Shown: positions 41,074 through 52,111 of the stretch, one piece after another
Position numbering within the stretch: the first letter of the stretch is position 1
Layout: the number at the start of each line of letters is the position of its first letter
Origin: Lentilactobacillus kribbianus
GTDB taxonomy: Bacteria > Bacillota > Bacilli > Lactobacillales > Lactobacillaceae
Assembly (NCBI RefSeq): GCF_013184075.1
Contig: NZ_JABEQQ010000002.1
Coordinates: forward strand, 124,001-188,000
Reading direction: 5' to 3'
DNA: 64,000 nt
The notes under the pieces: model-generated
Told to the model about the DNA's origin: nothing
Databases searched by the model: none
Seen by the model: the letters and a program-made list of their open reading frames with translations, nothing else
Position numbers and translations under genes: made by a program

Positions 41074-42423
41074 ATGAAATATTTTGGAACTGATGGTGTT
41101 CGCGGGATCGCCAATCAAGAATTGACGCCAGATCTAGCATATCGTTGTGGAAGAGCTGGTGGTTATGTATTGACTAGCCACTCTGAACGTAAGCAACCAC
41201 AAGTTTTAGTTGCTCGAGATACTCGTATTTCTGGTCAAATGTTAAAAGAATCTTTGGTAGCCGGATTACTATCGGTTGGTATCGAAGTCCTAGATTTAGG
41301 GGTAATCACCACTCCGGGGGTGGCATATCTAGTGAGAAACCAAGAAGCAGACGCCGGGGTCATGATTACCGCTTCTCATAATCCAGTTGAATATAATGGA
41401 ATTAAGTTTTTTGGTGGTGATGGTTATAAATTATCTGATGCTATGGAAGAAGAAATTGAAGCCATTTTAGAAAATCCAGTAGATAACTTACCCAAGCCAG
41501 CTGCTGAAGGCTTAGGAACTATTAATGATTATCGGGAAGGTAGCCAGAAGTATATTCACTTTTTGGAACAAACTATTTCAACTGATCTGACTGGTCTTAA
41601 AGTAGCAGTAGATGCAGCTAATGGTGCTACTAGCAAGTTAGTTACCAATCTATATGCTGATTTGGAATTAGATTTTAAAACCATGGCCACCACGCCTAAT
41701 GGTTTAAATATTAATGATCAAGTGGGGTCTACTCATCCAGAGCAACTGCAAAAAATGGTAGTTGAAGAAGGCGCTCAAGTAGGAATTGCCTTTGATGGTG
41801 ATGGTGATCGCTGTATTGCAGTGGATGAAAAAGGTAATTTGATCAATGGTGATACCATTATGTACATTTGTGGTAAATACCTGGCTGAACGTGGTCGATT
41901 GAAAAAAGATACAATTGTTACCACGGTTATGAGTAATTTGGGAATGTATAAAGCAATGGAACGAGAAGGCCTAAAGGGTGTTAAAACTCAAGTTGGTGAT
42001 CGTTACGTTGTTGAAAAGATGAATGAAGACGGTTATAACTTAGGTGGCGAACAATCAGGGCATATAGTGTTTCTAGATTTTAATACCACTGGTGATGGCA
42101 TGTTAACTAGTCTTCAATTATTAGCTATTTTGAAAGAAACTGGCAAACCACTTTCTGAACTAGCTGGTGAAGTCAAAGTTTATCCACAACGCCTGATTAA
42201 CGTTAAGGTTAGTGATAAAAAACATGCCTTGGATAATCCAGCTATCAAACAAGTAATTAACGATGTTGAAACAGAAATGAACGGTGACGGACGGGTTCTG
42301 GTACGGCCTAGTGGAACTGAGCCATTATTGCGCGTAATGACTGAAGCTCCAACCCAAGACTTGGTCGACAGTTATACTCAAAGAATTGCCGATGTAGTTG
42401 CTAAAGAAATTGGCATTGAATAA
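41074..42423 (+). CDS. glmM: Phosphoglucosamine mutase
   Basis: Converts GlcN-6-P to GlcN-1-P for UDP-GlcNAc. The start [11 protein letters not shown], the phosphoserine loop [11 protein letters not shown] (about residues 99-109), metal loop DGDGDRC, and [12 protein letters not shown] at the C-terminus are intact. The 449 residues fit. In other Firmicutes GlmM binds CdaA and lowers c-di-AMP synthesis, which the shared operon supports. A terminator follows. Confidence 0.96.
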   Translation: MKYFGTDGVRGIANQELTPDLAYRCGRAGGYVLTSHSERKQPQVLVARDTRISGQMLKESLVAGLLSVGIEVLDLGVITTPGVAYLVRNQEADAGVMITASHNPVEYNGIKFFGGDGYKLSDAMEEEIEAILENPVDNLPKPAAEGLGTINDYREGSQKYIHFLEQTISTDLTGLKVAVDAANGATSKLVTNLYADLELDFKTMATTPNGLNINDQVGSTHPEQLQKMVVEEGAQVGIAFDGDGDRCIAVDEKGNLINGDTIMYICGKYLAERGRLKKDTIVTTVMSNLGMYKAMEREGLKGVKTQVGDRYVVEKMNEDGYNLGGEQSGHIVFLDFNTTGDGMLTSLQLLAILKETGKPLSELAGEVKVYPQRLINVKVSDKKHALDNPAIKQVINDVETEMNGDGRVLVRPSGTEPLLRVMTEAPTQDLVDSYTQRIADVVAKEIGIE

Positions 42424-42435
42424 ATTATTTTAAAG

Positions 42436-42466
42436 GATTAATCAAGTAATTGATTAATCTTTTTTT
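42436..42466 (+). terminator. Terminator after glmM
   Basis: GATTAATCAA and TTGATTAATC pair over 10 bp around GTAA, followed by T7. Confidence 0.9.
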
Positions 42467-42558
42467 ATAGCAAATTGAAACCGATTGCTTTTTTTAATGC
42501 TATTTTTGCATGATGTAGACCAATTTACGATGATCTATAATGATAATTATGATAAAGA

Positions 42559-42587
42559 TTGACAAAAGCTATTTATGTGGTTAAATT
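42559..42587 (+). promoter_or_regulatory. glmS promoter
   Basis: TTGACA (42559-42564), 17 bases, TAAATT (42582-42587), about 70 bases before the glmS ATG. The leader is too short and lacks the conserved core of a glmS ribozyme, so control must be of another kind, possibly through YvcK/GlmR at protein level. Confidence 0.72.
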
Positions 42588-42656
42588 AAACATATCGAAG
42601 TAAAGTTAACTAATGATAAGTGTATATACCAATCTTTAATACTAGGAGAATTGATT

Positions 42657-45288
<2,632 letters not shown>

Positions 45289-45386
45289 GAAATTTATCAA
45301 ACAGAACCAAAGTTATCGATTTGACGTTATGCTATAATAGTTTAGTGAACATAACGTACGATTTTTAACGGAGGTTTTTTTATTTG

Positions 45387-46181
45387 ATGAAAAAGCGTTT
45401 ATTTAAAACATTAGTCTGCTTCTCCGGTATGGCTGGAATGATATTGGCAGCCTTTATGCCAGTAGCTTCTCATGCTAGTACTGAAACAGATTTTATTAAC
45501 AGCATAAAGGAACCTGTAGTTACTGTTAGTCATAAAAATCACTTATATGCGTCGGTAATGATGGCTCAAGCTATTTTAGAGAGTAATTGGGGGCAATCAG
45601 AATTAGCTCTTGATGGTAATAATTACTTTGGAATTAAAGGGGCCTTTGAAGGTAATTCAGTAACGATGAATACGGCAGAATACACTGGAAAAGGCAAACG
45701 ATATACCGTTAATGCACAGTTCAAGAAATATCCATCAGTCAAGGAATCGATTGAGGATAATGCTAAAATATTGCGTAACGGCATTGATTCTGATCCGGAT
45801 TACTATGATGGAACTTGGACAGAAAATACGGTTAGTTACGTTGATGCTGCCACAGCATTATCTTCCAAATATGCAACTGATATGAATTATGGTAATAAAT
45901 TAACTAAGGTGATTCAAAAGTATGATTTAACTAAGTTAGATTCCAGCACCAGTAGCGGTTCGTTAGATATTAATCAACAAATTGCTGCCGGAGTGGATGA
46001 TTCTATCGGTGATGATACAACTAATAAAACCGTCCAAACTAATATGCGCCGAATAACTGCTAATCCAGATGATTTAAAAGAAATTGATAAAACCGAGCAA
46101 CTATTTAAAGAGGATAGTGCTAAAAAAGCTGATCAGCAAGGTAAAGAATTCAAGCTGGAAAATAAGTTATTAAAAGATTAA
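45387..46181 (+). CDS. Secreted GH73 N-acetylglucosaminidase-like autolysin
   Basis: 264-residue secreted wall hydrolase. A signal peptide spans about residues 1-30 (basic MKKRLFK, hydrophobic core, cleavage near SHA). A GH73 domain follows (about 33-185) with the catalytic Glu in AQAILESNWGQS and the YFGIKG and VNAQFKKYPS motifs. The last about 75 residues are polar and charged with no LysM, SH3 or GW wall-binding module. An in-frame TTG at 45384 is also possible. The promoter has an extended -10 TGC-TATAAT near 45331. Role in separation or wall turnover is inferred. Confidence 0.88.
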   Translation: MKKRLFKTLVCFSGMAGMILAAFMPVASHASTETDFINSIKEPVVTVSHKNHLYASVMMAQAILESNWGQSELALDGNNYFGIKGAFEGNSVTMNTAEYTGKGKRYTVNAQFKKYPSVKESIEDNAKILRNGIDSDPDYYDGTWTENTVSYVDAATALSSKYATDMNYGNKLTKVIQKYDLTKLDSSTSSGSLDINQQIAAGVDDSIGDDTTNKTVQTNMRRITANPDDLKEIDKTEQLFKEDSAKKADQQGKEFKLENKLLKD

Positions 46182-46271
46182 AAAATCACCTGAAAACCTT
46201 TTAATTTAAGTAGGTTTGGTATAATCTAATAGAGTAAAAAATAAGACAAAAAATGATTATAGGAAGAAAAA

Positions 46272-47345
46272 ATGACAACTGAAACTACTGACTATAAAAT
46301 AAAAGTTGAAAATGTAACAAAAAAGTACCAATTATTTAAAACTCAGTCTGAAAAACTACGTTCTTTTTTCTCACTGAATAATCATGAAATTCCTAATTTC
46401 TGGTCTTTAATGGGAGTTACTATGACGATTATGCCTGGTGAAGCCGTTGGGTTAATCGGGGTGAACGGATCTGGTAAATCCACCTTATCCAACATTATTT
46501 CCGGTATTATTCCTCAAACAACTGGAACAGTGGACGTTCGGGGAGAAACTTCAATTGTTGCTATCAATGCTGGGCTACGTGGTAACTTAACGGGAAGAGA
46601 AAACATTCGATTAAAATCATTGATGCAAGGATTAACCAATGAGCAAATTGATGAAATGATGCCTGACATCATTGCTTTTGCTGATATCGGTGATTTTGTG
46701 GATCAACCAGTAAAAAGTTATTCTAGTGGGATGAAGTCACGGTTAGGATTTTCTATTGCGGTTCATATTGAACCCGATATTTTAATCATCGATGAAGCTT
46801 TGTCGGTGGGTGATGATACTTTTTATCAAAAATGTGTGGATAAAATCAATGAGTTTAAAGCTAAAGGTAAAACCATCATTTTTGTTAGTCATTCATTAAA
46901 GCAAATTGAATTACTTTGTGATCGAGTTGCTTGGATTAATTATGGTCAACTAAAGATGATTGGTGAAACTAAAGAAGTTACTGGTGAATATCGTAAGTTT
47001 ATTAAGATGTTTAGAGGCCTTTCTAAGAAGGAAAAATCTAAATTTCAACGTGAACAAAAAAATATTCAAAAAAACTTCAGTATTCAAGCATATGAAAAAC
47101 AGGTTACTGAGCAATTACAGGCCGAGGAACCCGGTAACAAAAAAGTTCCGGCTGAGGTTCATAAAACCTTTTATGGTTCAGTGATTAGTGAAAAGATGCC
47201 AGTTAGTTCTCAAATATTAACTTGGGGAGTATTGATTGCTTTAATTTTCTTCTGTCTAGTTAATTTTTCAGGTTACTCATTGGGACATGTAATTACTGAT
47301 CCTTCATTAATTCTGCATCCGTTGCAACACTTGATGTTTAAATAA
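46272..47345 (+). CDS. tagH: Teichoic acid export ATPase TagH
   Basis: ATP-binding subunit of the wall teichoic acid flippase. The ABC domain (about 8-240) shows Walker A GVNGSGKST, the short signature YSSGMKSRLGFSI and Walker B ILIIDEALSVGDD. As in TagH, a linker leads to a membrane helix near the C-terminus (about 318-338). The 357 residues fit a short TagH. The partner permease TagG is not next to it in this window, and its upstream neighbour is the GH73 autolysin. An extended -10 (TGG-TATAAT) near 46217-46225 may drive it. Confidence 0.87.
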   Translation: MTTETTDYKIKVENVTKKYQLFKTQSEKLRSFFSLNNHEIPNFWSLMGVTMTIMPGEAVGLIGVNGSGKSTLSNIISGIIPQTTGTVDVRGETSIVAINAGLRGNLTGRENIRLKSLMQGLTNEQIDEMMPDIIAFADIGDFVDQPVKSYSSGMKSRLGFSIAVHIEPDILIIDEALSVGDDTFYQKCVDKINEFKAKGKTIIFVSHSLKQIELLCDRVAWINYGQLKMIGETKEVTGEYRKFIKMFRGLSKKEKSKFQREQKNIQKNFSIQAYEKQVTEQLQAEEPGNKKVPAEVHKTFYGSVISEKMPVSSQILTWGVLIALIFFCLVNFSGYSLGHVITDPSLILHPLQHLMFK

Positions 47346-47367
47346 AGTCGCTGAAAAGCGATTTTTT
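47344..47367 (+). terminator. Terminator after tagH
   Basis: TCGCT and AGCGA pair around GAAA with flanking A and a T6 tail. The stem is short, but position directly after the stop fits. Confidence 0.68.
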
Positions 47368-47378
47368 AACATTAACTA

Positions 47379-47407
47379 TTGACAGCGCTTTCATAGTTCG
47401 TTATATT
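47379..47407 (+). promoter_or_regulatory. Promoter with CcpA cre site for a small transcript
   Basis: TTGACA (47379-47384), 17 bases, TATATT (47402-47407): a near-consensus promoter. On the minus strand ATGAAAGCGCTGTCA (47394-47380) fits all fixed cre positions and covers the -35 and the first part of the spacer, the usual arrangement for repression by CcpA. Confidence 0.82.
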
Positions 47408-47413
47408 GTTACT

Positions 47414-47494
47414 AGGGTAATAAATAATACCTTTTAATCAATTCTCTTTCTCTCTAAAAATAAGACGGTGGTCGATTGACCACCGTCTTATTTT
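47414..47494 (+). ncRNA. Candidate CcpA-controlled small RNA
   Basis: A strong promoter at 47379 and a perfect 17-bp terminator stem at 47457-47494 (AAGACGGTGGTC / GACCACCGTCTT core, T4 tail) bound a transcript of about 80 bases. No ORF with a ribosome site lies in it. The part before the terminator is unpaired and has a pyrimidine-rich run, TTCTCTTTCTCTCT (47442-47455), which resembles the seed of small RNAs that target ribosome binding sites. The next gene has its own promoter starting inside the terminator. No known RNA family was recognised. Confidence 0.6.
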
Positions 47495-47504
47495 CGTTTA
47501 ATAT
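47476..47504 (+). promoter_or_regulatory. Promoter of the 102-residue gene, overlapping the terminator
   Basis: TTGACC (47476-47481) lies in the loop and right arm of the terminator; after 17 bases comes TAATAT (47499-47504). A transcript would start about 18 bases before the ATG at 47529. Confidence 0.62.
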
Positions 47505-47528
47505 TTTAACTTGGAAGAAGGTTGAATA

Positions 47529-47837
47529 ATGAAAAGTCATGAAGTTCTAACGTTGATTGAAGAAATTACCAGAAATGATGGTAGTTCATACATCGAAATT
47601 AGTAATATGGTTCAAAATGGTCGTGCTGAATTAGCAGCAGAACGAGGATTTATTAAAAGCGTTCGCATTTTGCAGTTAAACATTCCTCACTCTGCACATG
47701 TCATTAAATATGAGAAGTGGGTTAATCAAAATTTTACCATGCCAGATGAATCTATGGATCACTTTGAAGAGTGGGTTAAAACTCCTGAAGCTCAAGCGGA
47801 AGTGGATACTATCTTAAAAGAAAATCATTTAGGATAG
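47529..47837 (+). CDS. Hypothetical protein, 102 residues
   Basis: Not recognised. It is a soluble acidic protein predicted mostly helical, with no Cys, no signal peptide and no membrane segment. AAGAAGG lies 8 bases before the ATG, which supports real translation, and codon use matches neighbours. Its stop is 3 bases before the end of the converging DUF960 gene. It follows the candidate small RNA but appears to have its own promoter. Confidence 0.75.
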   Translation: MKSHEVLTLIEEITRNDGSSYIEISNMVQNGRAELAAERGFIKSVRILQLNIPHSAHVIKYEKWVNQNFTMPDESMDHFEEWVKTPEAQAEVDTILKENHLG

Positions 47838-47840
47838 GCC

Positions 47841-48149
47841 TTATAGATTTAATTCATTAGGCAAAGCAATGATTTGTTGGTTACCATTGTCATAAACAAC
47901 TATCGATTGAGGATAATCGTTACTGAATGGATATGGTGAATCAAAAGTGGCTACTAAATTATCACCATCAATGTAGTCATAGGATAATTTATTTTGAAAA
48001 TTAACTAGGTCTAATTTTACTAAATTAGAGAGTGGAAAAATACCCTGTAAATCATTGTCAATTATGTGCCAAATAAAATCAATGGCGTCATCAGGTAATG
48101 TATTGACAATTCCATAACTGGCAAAACGAGCATCATTTTTATTAAACAT
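47841..48149 (-). CDS. DUF960 family protein
   Basis: 102-residue soluble protein with the DUF960 pattern: MFNKNDARFASYGIVNTLPD at the start, then a WHIID helix and a LDLVNFQNK strand near the middle. The family is found in staphylococci and lactobacilli and has no assigned function. An AAGGAAA site precedes the ATG. LicD lies just upstream on the same strand (19-base gap), so they may be co-transcribed. Confidence 0.75.
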   Translation of the reverse strand: MFNKNDARFASYGIVNTLPDDAIDFIWHIIDNDLQGIFPLSNLVKLDLVNFQNKLSYDYIDGDNLVATFDSPYPFSNDYPQSIVVYDNGNQQIIALPNELNL

Positions 48150-48168
48150 GGATAGGTTTCCTTTCGAT

Positions 48169-48999
48169 TTAGGCTAAAAATTCTTGGTTGTCCATAATTA
48201 ATTTGGAAATATGTTTAGCAACCCGATGATTTTCCGGTGGTAGCTTCATATAATCGCCATATAATTGTGTTAGAATTGCATCATAGTCAGCTGGAATGGT
48301 GATTTCAGTATCTTCAAATGGAACTTTTATCGTATCAGTTACTTGTTGATAAGTGAAAATTTCTTGATCATAATTATACTGAGAAGCTAAATTTTTAAAA
48401 TGCGTATTGTCTTCAATGGGTTGCTGATTATATTCGTTAAAGAGAAGTTTACGTCTTTTTTTAAGTATGCTAGCAGACTCTTGCTGTTCGGTAGTTAAGT
48501 CAGTCTTAAACCGTCTAATAGGGGTCTCAATTAGATTGTAGCGCAATTTTATAAAAAGACGACTATCTATTATTTTAATATCATTAATTTGTTTTTTTAA
48601 TTGAGCGGTTGAATTGGGAATTATATCTAATGGAAAAATATCTATAAAAATTCCTTTTCGTGCAAAATTAAAATTATTTTTTTCTTCGATATACGTATTT
48701 TGATTCAATAACTTGGCGTAGCTCAACGCATAATTAGGATCAGATACTGGTGTTTGTAAAAAGAATGGTTGATCAATAAGCAAGTTTGGGGCTAATTTAA
48801 GTAACTTTTCGTAATCTGGACGTAATAAGGCTACATCCATATCATCGTCCCAAGGAATAAACCCTTGGTGTCTAATAGCACCTAGTAAAGTACCACCAGT
48901 AGCAATATATGGAATCTCCAGTTGCTGACAAATGTTAATGAATGCTTTTAATGTACTTAATTCAGTTTGATGGATTAAATTAATCATTTTGGTGGTCAT
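48169..48999 (-). CDS. LicD family phosphotransferase
   Basis: 276-residue LicD/FKTN-type enzyme. The metal-binding core GGTLLGAIRHQGFIPWDDDM (about 41-60) with its Asp triplet is intact, followed by KGIFIDIFPLD. LicD enzymes attach phosphocholine or similar groups to teichoic acids and glycans. No choline uptake or cytidylyltransferase gene is seen nearby, so the donor is unknown. The frame opens at 49029; GGGAGATTG points to the ATG at 48999. tagH is 1.2 kb away. Confidence 0.86.
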   Translation of the reverse strand: MTTKMINLIHQTELSTLKAFINICQQLEIPYIATGGTLLGAIRHQGFIPWDDDMDVALLRPDYEKLLKLAPNLLIDQPFFLQTPVSDPNYALSYAKLLNQNTYIEEKNNFNFARKGIFIDIFPLDIIPNSTAQLKKQINDIKIIDSRLFIKLRYNLIETPIRRFKTDLTTEQQESASILKKRRKLLFNEYNQQPIEDNTHFKNLASQYNYDQEIFTYQQVTDTIKVPFEDTEITIPADYDAILTQLYGDYMKLPPENHRVAKHISKLIMDNQEFLA

Positions 49000-49149
49000 T
49001 GCAATCTCCCGTAGTAATAATCTAAGCATATTATACTACAGGAAAGCCTTTAACAGCTTATTGACAAACCAAAATTGGCTTGTAAGAAATGCGGCAAACT
49101 ATTATACTGGTACATGATAGTTAATTAATTATTAGAATGGTGGATTATA

Positions 49150-49608
49150 ATGAGTAATATGAACAATGCTTTACTGAATGAAGCAATTGAAGTATATCTA
49201 AGTTCGTTAAAATATTTAGATAACTTTGTCTCGGAACCGGCCAAAAAATACGGCTTATCATTTGAACAATATTTAATTTTACATACTATTGCTACAAGCG
49301 ACCAAGTTTCATTGATGGATATTGCTAATGACCGTCATGTTACTAGAAGTGCAATTTCACGACAAATTAAAGTGTTGCTTAACCATAACTATATTTCACA
49401 AGAACCTGCTAAAAGTGATCGTCGGCGGTTGTATCTTCGACTAACCCCAGAAGGAAAAGAAGTAGAACAACAAGTGACTGATGTTGTTGCTAACCGTTTT
49501 GATAACTGGATTAATTATTATGGCGAAGATCGTGCACATGATATCATTGATTTTATTCGTGATTTTGCTGACCATCAAATGGGTGGTTATAATGAAACTA
49601 AGGATTAA
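49150..49608 (+). CDS. MarR family transcriptional regulator
   Basis: 152-residue winged-helix regulator. The HTH spans about residues 45-90 (VSLMDIANDRHVTRSAISRQ), then the wing SDRRRLYLRLTPEGKE, flanked by dimerisation helices. There is no Cys for thiol sensing. It is a single-gene unit bounded by a terminator, so any effector or target cannot be guessed. Upstream lies TATACT (about 49103), and CCAA-AA-TTGG at about 49066-49075 could be an operator half pair. Confidence 0.87.
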   Translation: MSNMNNALLNEAIEVYLSSLKYLDNFVSEPAKKYGLSFEQYLILHTIATSDQVSLMDIANDRHVTRSAISRQIKVLLNHNYISQEPAKSDRRRLYLRLTPEGKEVEQQVTDVVANRFDNWINYYGEDRAHDIIDFIRDFADHQMGGYNETKD

Positions 49609-49611
49609 TAT

Positions 49612-49648
49612 AAAAAAGAGGTAGCCCATTATGGGTTACCTCTTTTTT
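49612..49648. terminator. Terminator after the MarR gene
   Basis: AAAAAAGAGGTA and TACCTCTTTTTT pair, with an inner CCC/GGG, around a short loop; A and T tracts make it bidirectional. Confidence 0.92.
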
Positions 49649-49682
49649 ATTGAATACTTATTGTCAGGATAGGTATTCAATA
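49648..49682. repeat. Perfect inverted repeat in the gap after the MarR gene
   Basis: TATTGAATAC (49648-49657) and GTATTCAATA (49673-49682) are perfect 10-base arms around a 15-base loop. No T-run follows. The rest of the gap to 49798 shows no gene. Confidence 0.6.
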
Positions 49683-49797
49683 AGCGTATCGTAAGCAATT
49701 TGTCATTATAAGCGGTTTACAATTGTTTACCATAACTAACATCGGTTAGCTTAGCTTCATAATATAAATCTTTGCTTAAAATTAACTTAAAATGCTA

Positions 49798-50121
49798 TTA
49801 ATCGACAAATTTAACCGCTGTACCATAAGCCGCAACAGTTTCCATATCCTGACTGATAGAATCAGAATCATAACGCATCATTACGACCGCATCAGCACCC
49901 ATGGCAGTTGCATTATCTCTAAGTCGATCTACCGCAGTATCTCTTGATTCAGTAAGTAATTCAGTATATGCTTTGATTTCGCCACCAATAACATTCTTCA
50001 AACCAGCACCAATATTTTTAAAAACGTTTTTGGATTGGGTAGTAAGGCCAAAGACTTCGCCGATAACTTCGTAATTTTTACCTGGAATATTTTCAGTTGT
50101 TGTCACTAATAGTTTTTCCAT
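49798..50121 (-). CDS. YbjQ/UPF0145 family protein
   Basis: 107-residue protein of the YbjQ (UPF0145) family, recognised by [22 protein letters not shown] at the start (residues 4-25), [23 protein letters not shown]-like C-terminal half, and pentamer-forming fold. Often called heavy-metal-binding, but the function is not proven. GGGGGAACT before the ATG gives a plausible ribosome site. It stands alone. Confidence 0.88.
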   Translation of the reverse strand: MEKLLVTTTENIPGKNYEVIGEVFGLTTQSKNVFKNIGAGLKNVIGGEIKAYTELLTESRDTAVDRLRDNATAMGADAVVMMRYDSDSISQDMETVAAYGTAVKFVD

Positions 50122-50191
50122 GATAGTTCCCCCAATATCATTATTTTAAATGTATTCTAACATAATCAGTTACCGAGTAAAGTAATTAGAC

Positions 50192-50527
50192 TTACGCTAT
50201 TAGTAACAATGGTAGCGCTTGACTAAAACCACTGAAGACAATATCGTTGTCGCCAGTAAAATTTAAAATGTATAAAAATAATGCTATAGCATTGAAAATG
50301 AAAGAAATAATAATAATTCCGTAACGAATGGTTAAATAATGGTAGCCTTCTGGATGCCAATTACTCCGACGTTGTCCCTGATAAATGAATACTAACGCTA
50401 ATAAAAATAAAACAGCTAAAATTTGAACGATTATTCCCAGTACAAACATTGAGGGGGTAAGGGTTCTTAGTTGAAGAAAATAAAATCCTAGCGTAATGAA
50501 ATCAATAATGATTGCAATTAACGGCAT
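50192..50527 (-). CDS. Small integral membrane protein
   Basis: 111-residue membrane protein with four hydrophobic segments (about 2-20, 26-48, 67-88 and 98-111) and a central basic loop (QGQRRSNWHPEGYHY). Family not recognised. The open frame begins with a GTG at 50536 that is part of the GAGGTGA ribosome site, so the true start is ATG 50527. Confidence 0.65.
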   Translation of the reverse strand: MPLIAIIIDFITLGFYFLQLRTLTPSMFVLGIIVQILAVLFLLALVFIYQGQRRSNWHPEGYHYLTIRYGIIIISFIFNAIALFLYILNFTGDNDIVFSGFSQALPLLLIA

Positions 50528-50742
50528 AGCTGTCACCTCGTTTACTTATTTATATTTTGGGCTGTGCCATGATTCATTTTAGTTATATCAAAGTGAATGG
50601 GCCCTAATAATTGATTGTTTTGATTATAGGTTAACTATGGTTAAATTACACATTTTTTAACTCTAAAATGTTAGTTAATATATTTGGAAAATAGGGCTGA
50701 TCCCAATACCGTTTTTGTAAATATCTAAAAATTTTAAATAAT

Positions 50743-50784
50743 AAAAAGCCAAGATTCTCTAATATCAAGAATCTTGGCTTTTTT
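50743..50784. terminator. Terminator of ssrA
   Basis: AAAAAGCCAAGATTCT and AGAATCTTGGCTTTTT pair over 16 bp around a 9-base loop, with A and T tracts on both sides. It lies 26 bases past the tmRNA 3' end. Apart from this hairpin, 50528-50809 holds no supported gene. Confidence 0.9.
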
Positions 50785-50809
50785 AAAATAGTTCTCATTG
50801 TTATTAAAA

Positions 50810-51178
50810 TGGAGTCGGCGGGAATTGAACCCGCGTCCGAGCATATCGCCACCCAAACATCTACATTCATAGATTTATTATTTGAAATTCACTAGTAAAA
50901 ACGCCATAAATCGAGGCTCTCATTACTAGCTAATCTGATTAGTCTCTTTACCTAACTTCAGATGGGAGCTAGATACGTAAGTCTGCTTATTATAGGACCC
51001 AGATCTACCCCACAGACAAAAGTAGGAGGATCTACGCTAAGCGCTTATTAGGCAGCTAATGCGTAAGAGTTAGAATTATTTTTTGCAGTTATAATTTTAA
51101 AAACTGGACGTTTTAACGTGTCGCCGCACGAAACGCAGTCCAGGTTCGACCTATACCCGTCGAATCCATAACGACCCC
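50810..51178 (-). ncRNA. ssrA: Transfer-messenger RNA (tmRNA)
   Basis: About 369 bases on the minus strand. The tRNA-like end has GGGGTCG pairing with CGACTCC (one G-T), discriminator A, and a T-loop TTGAACC-type arm, GGGTTCAATTC. The resume codon GCA at 51086-51084 opens the tag ORF AKNNSNSYALAA, closed by TAA at 51050-51048. Pseudoknot-like stems follow. With SmpB (30.7 kb), RNase R and ClpP, the window carries most of the trans-translation and tag-clearance set. An extended -10 (TGA-TATACT) lies just upstream, at the 3' end of the HAD gene. Confidence 0.96.
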
Positions 51179-51222
51179 ATAAACACGAAAAGTATATCAT
51201 AGAATCGTTGAAACATAAAGAA

Positions 51223-51996
51223 TTAAATCAAATCAAAGTGTTTTAAACCATTAACAATACCATGATCGGTATTGTTGGTAGTAATAAATTCAGCATAAGG
51301 TTTAACGTTATCTAAGGCATTACCCATAGCGACTGGATGATCCACGAAATCAAGCATTGGAATATCGTTATTACCATCACCAAAGGCATAGGTAGGGATA
51401 CCTTCTAAACCAGCATTTTTAATGAGTTGTTTAATGCCTTCACTCTTGGAGTTTCCCTTAAGAACAATATCCATACTAAAAGGCGTGTTTCGATAAAAGG
51501 TTAGTTGGTCACCAAACTTTAAACGATAATCAGCGTCATGTCCTTGTGTCATAACAATCATCATATTAACTTGGTTATTTTGCCAAAACTCTTCGGCTCC
51601 TAAAGGTGGCACGGTACTATTTACCGAATCATAGGCTTGCTGAGTTAGTTTAGTCACTTTATTCATATGAGATTCTTTGCTATTTAAGACAGCGACTGCG
51701 TCTTCAAAGTCAGCTGCATATGCAGCCATCTCAGCAACAAGTGTTTTAGGAAATTCAACAGCATAGACCGGCTTGCCTTCATAAATAACATAGTCGCCAT
51801 TACCTGAAACAACCGTATCGATTTTGGTATTACGCATGGTATTAGGAATTTCAAAAATATTTCTACCAGTAGAAATAACAGGAAGAACATTGTTTTGCCG
51901 TAAAGAATCCATGGCTGCAGCAACTTCTGGATCTACTCGCGTTTGTGCGTTTAACAATGTATTATCCAGATCAAAAAAGACTAAAGCTTTGTACAT
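51223..51996 (-). CDS. Cof-type HAD hydrolase
   Basis: 257-residue HAD phosphatase of the Cof/IIB group. The catalytic motif FFDLDNTLL (nucleophile Asp near residue 9), motif II VISTGRN, and motif IV GDGNNDIPML are intact, with an alpha/beta cap in the middle. Such enzymes act on sugar phosphates, FMN or other small phosphates; the substrate is not readable. GGATGG precedes the ATG. ssrA lies downstream. Confidence 0.88.
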   Translation of the reverse strand: MYKALVFFDLDNTLLNAQTRVDPEVAAAMDSLRQNNVLPVISTGRNIFEIPNTMRNTKIDTVVSGNGDYVIYEGKPVYAVEFPKTLVAEMAAYAADFEDAVAVLNSKESHMNKVTKLTQQAYDSVNSTVPPLGAEEFWQNNQVNMMIVMTQGHDADYRLKFGDQLTFYRNTPFSMDIVLKGNSKSEGIKQLIKNAGLEGIPTYAFGDGNNDIPMLDFVDHPVAMGNALDNVKPYAEFITTNNTDHGIVNGLKHFDLI

Positions 51997-52111
51997 AAAA
52001 GTGTAACCATCCTTTTTATATGATTAATTTCATTTTAGCATAATAAATAACAACCTTTTTTAACAAATTGCTTCGATTATTGTTAAAATGGTACTAAGTG
52101 GGGTGGAGTTA

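Noticed and set aside
42424-42656. glmS ribozyme in the glmS leader
   Set aside because: The transcript from the visible promoter has only about 60-70 bases before the ATG, and the conserved ribozyme core is absent.
47414-47494. Transcription attenuator for the 102-residue gene
   Set aside because: No competing antiterminator pairing was found, and the gene has a separate promoter; a stand-alone small RNA is the simpler reading, though read-through cannot be excluded.
50646-50870. 74-codon frame overlapping the tmRNA 3' end
   Set aside because: It runs through the ssrA terminator and tRNA-like domain and has no ribosome site.
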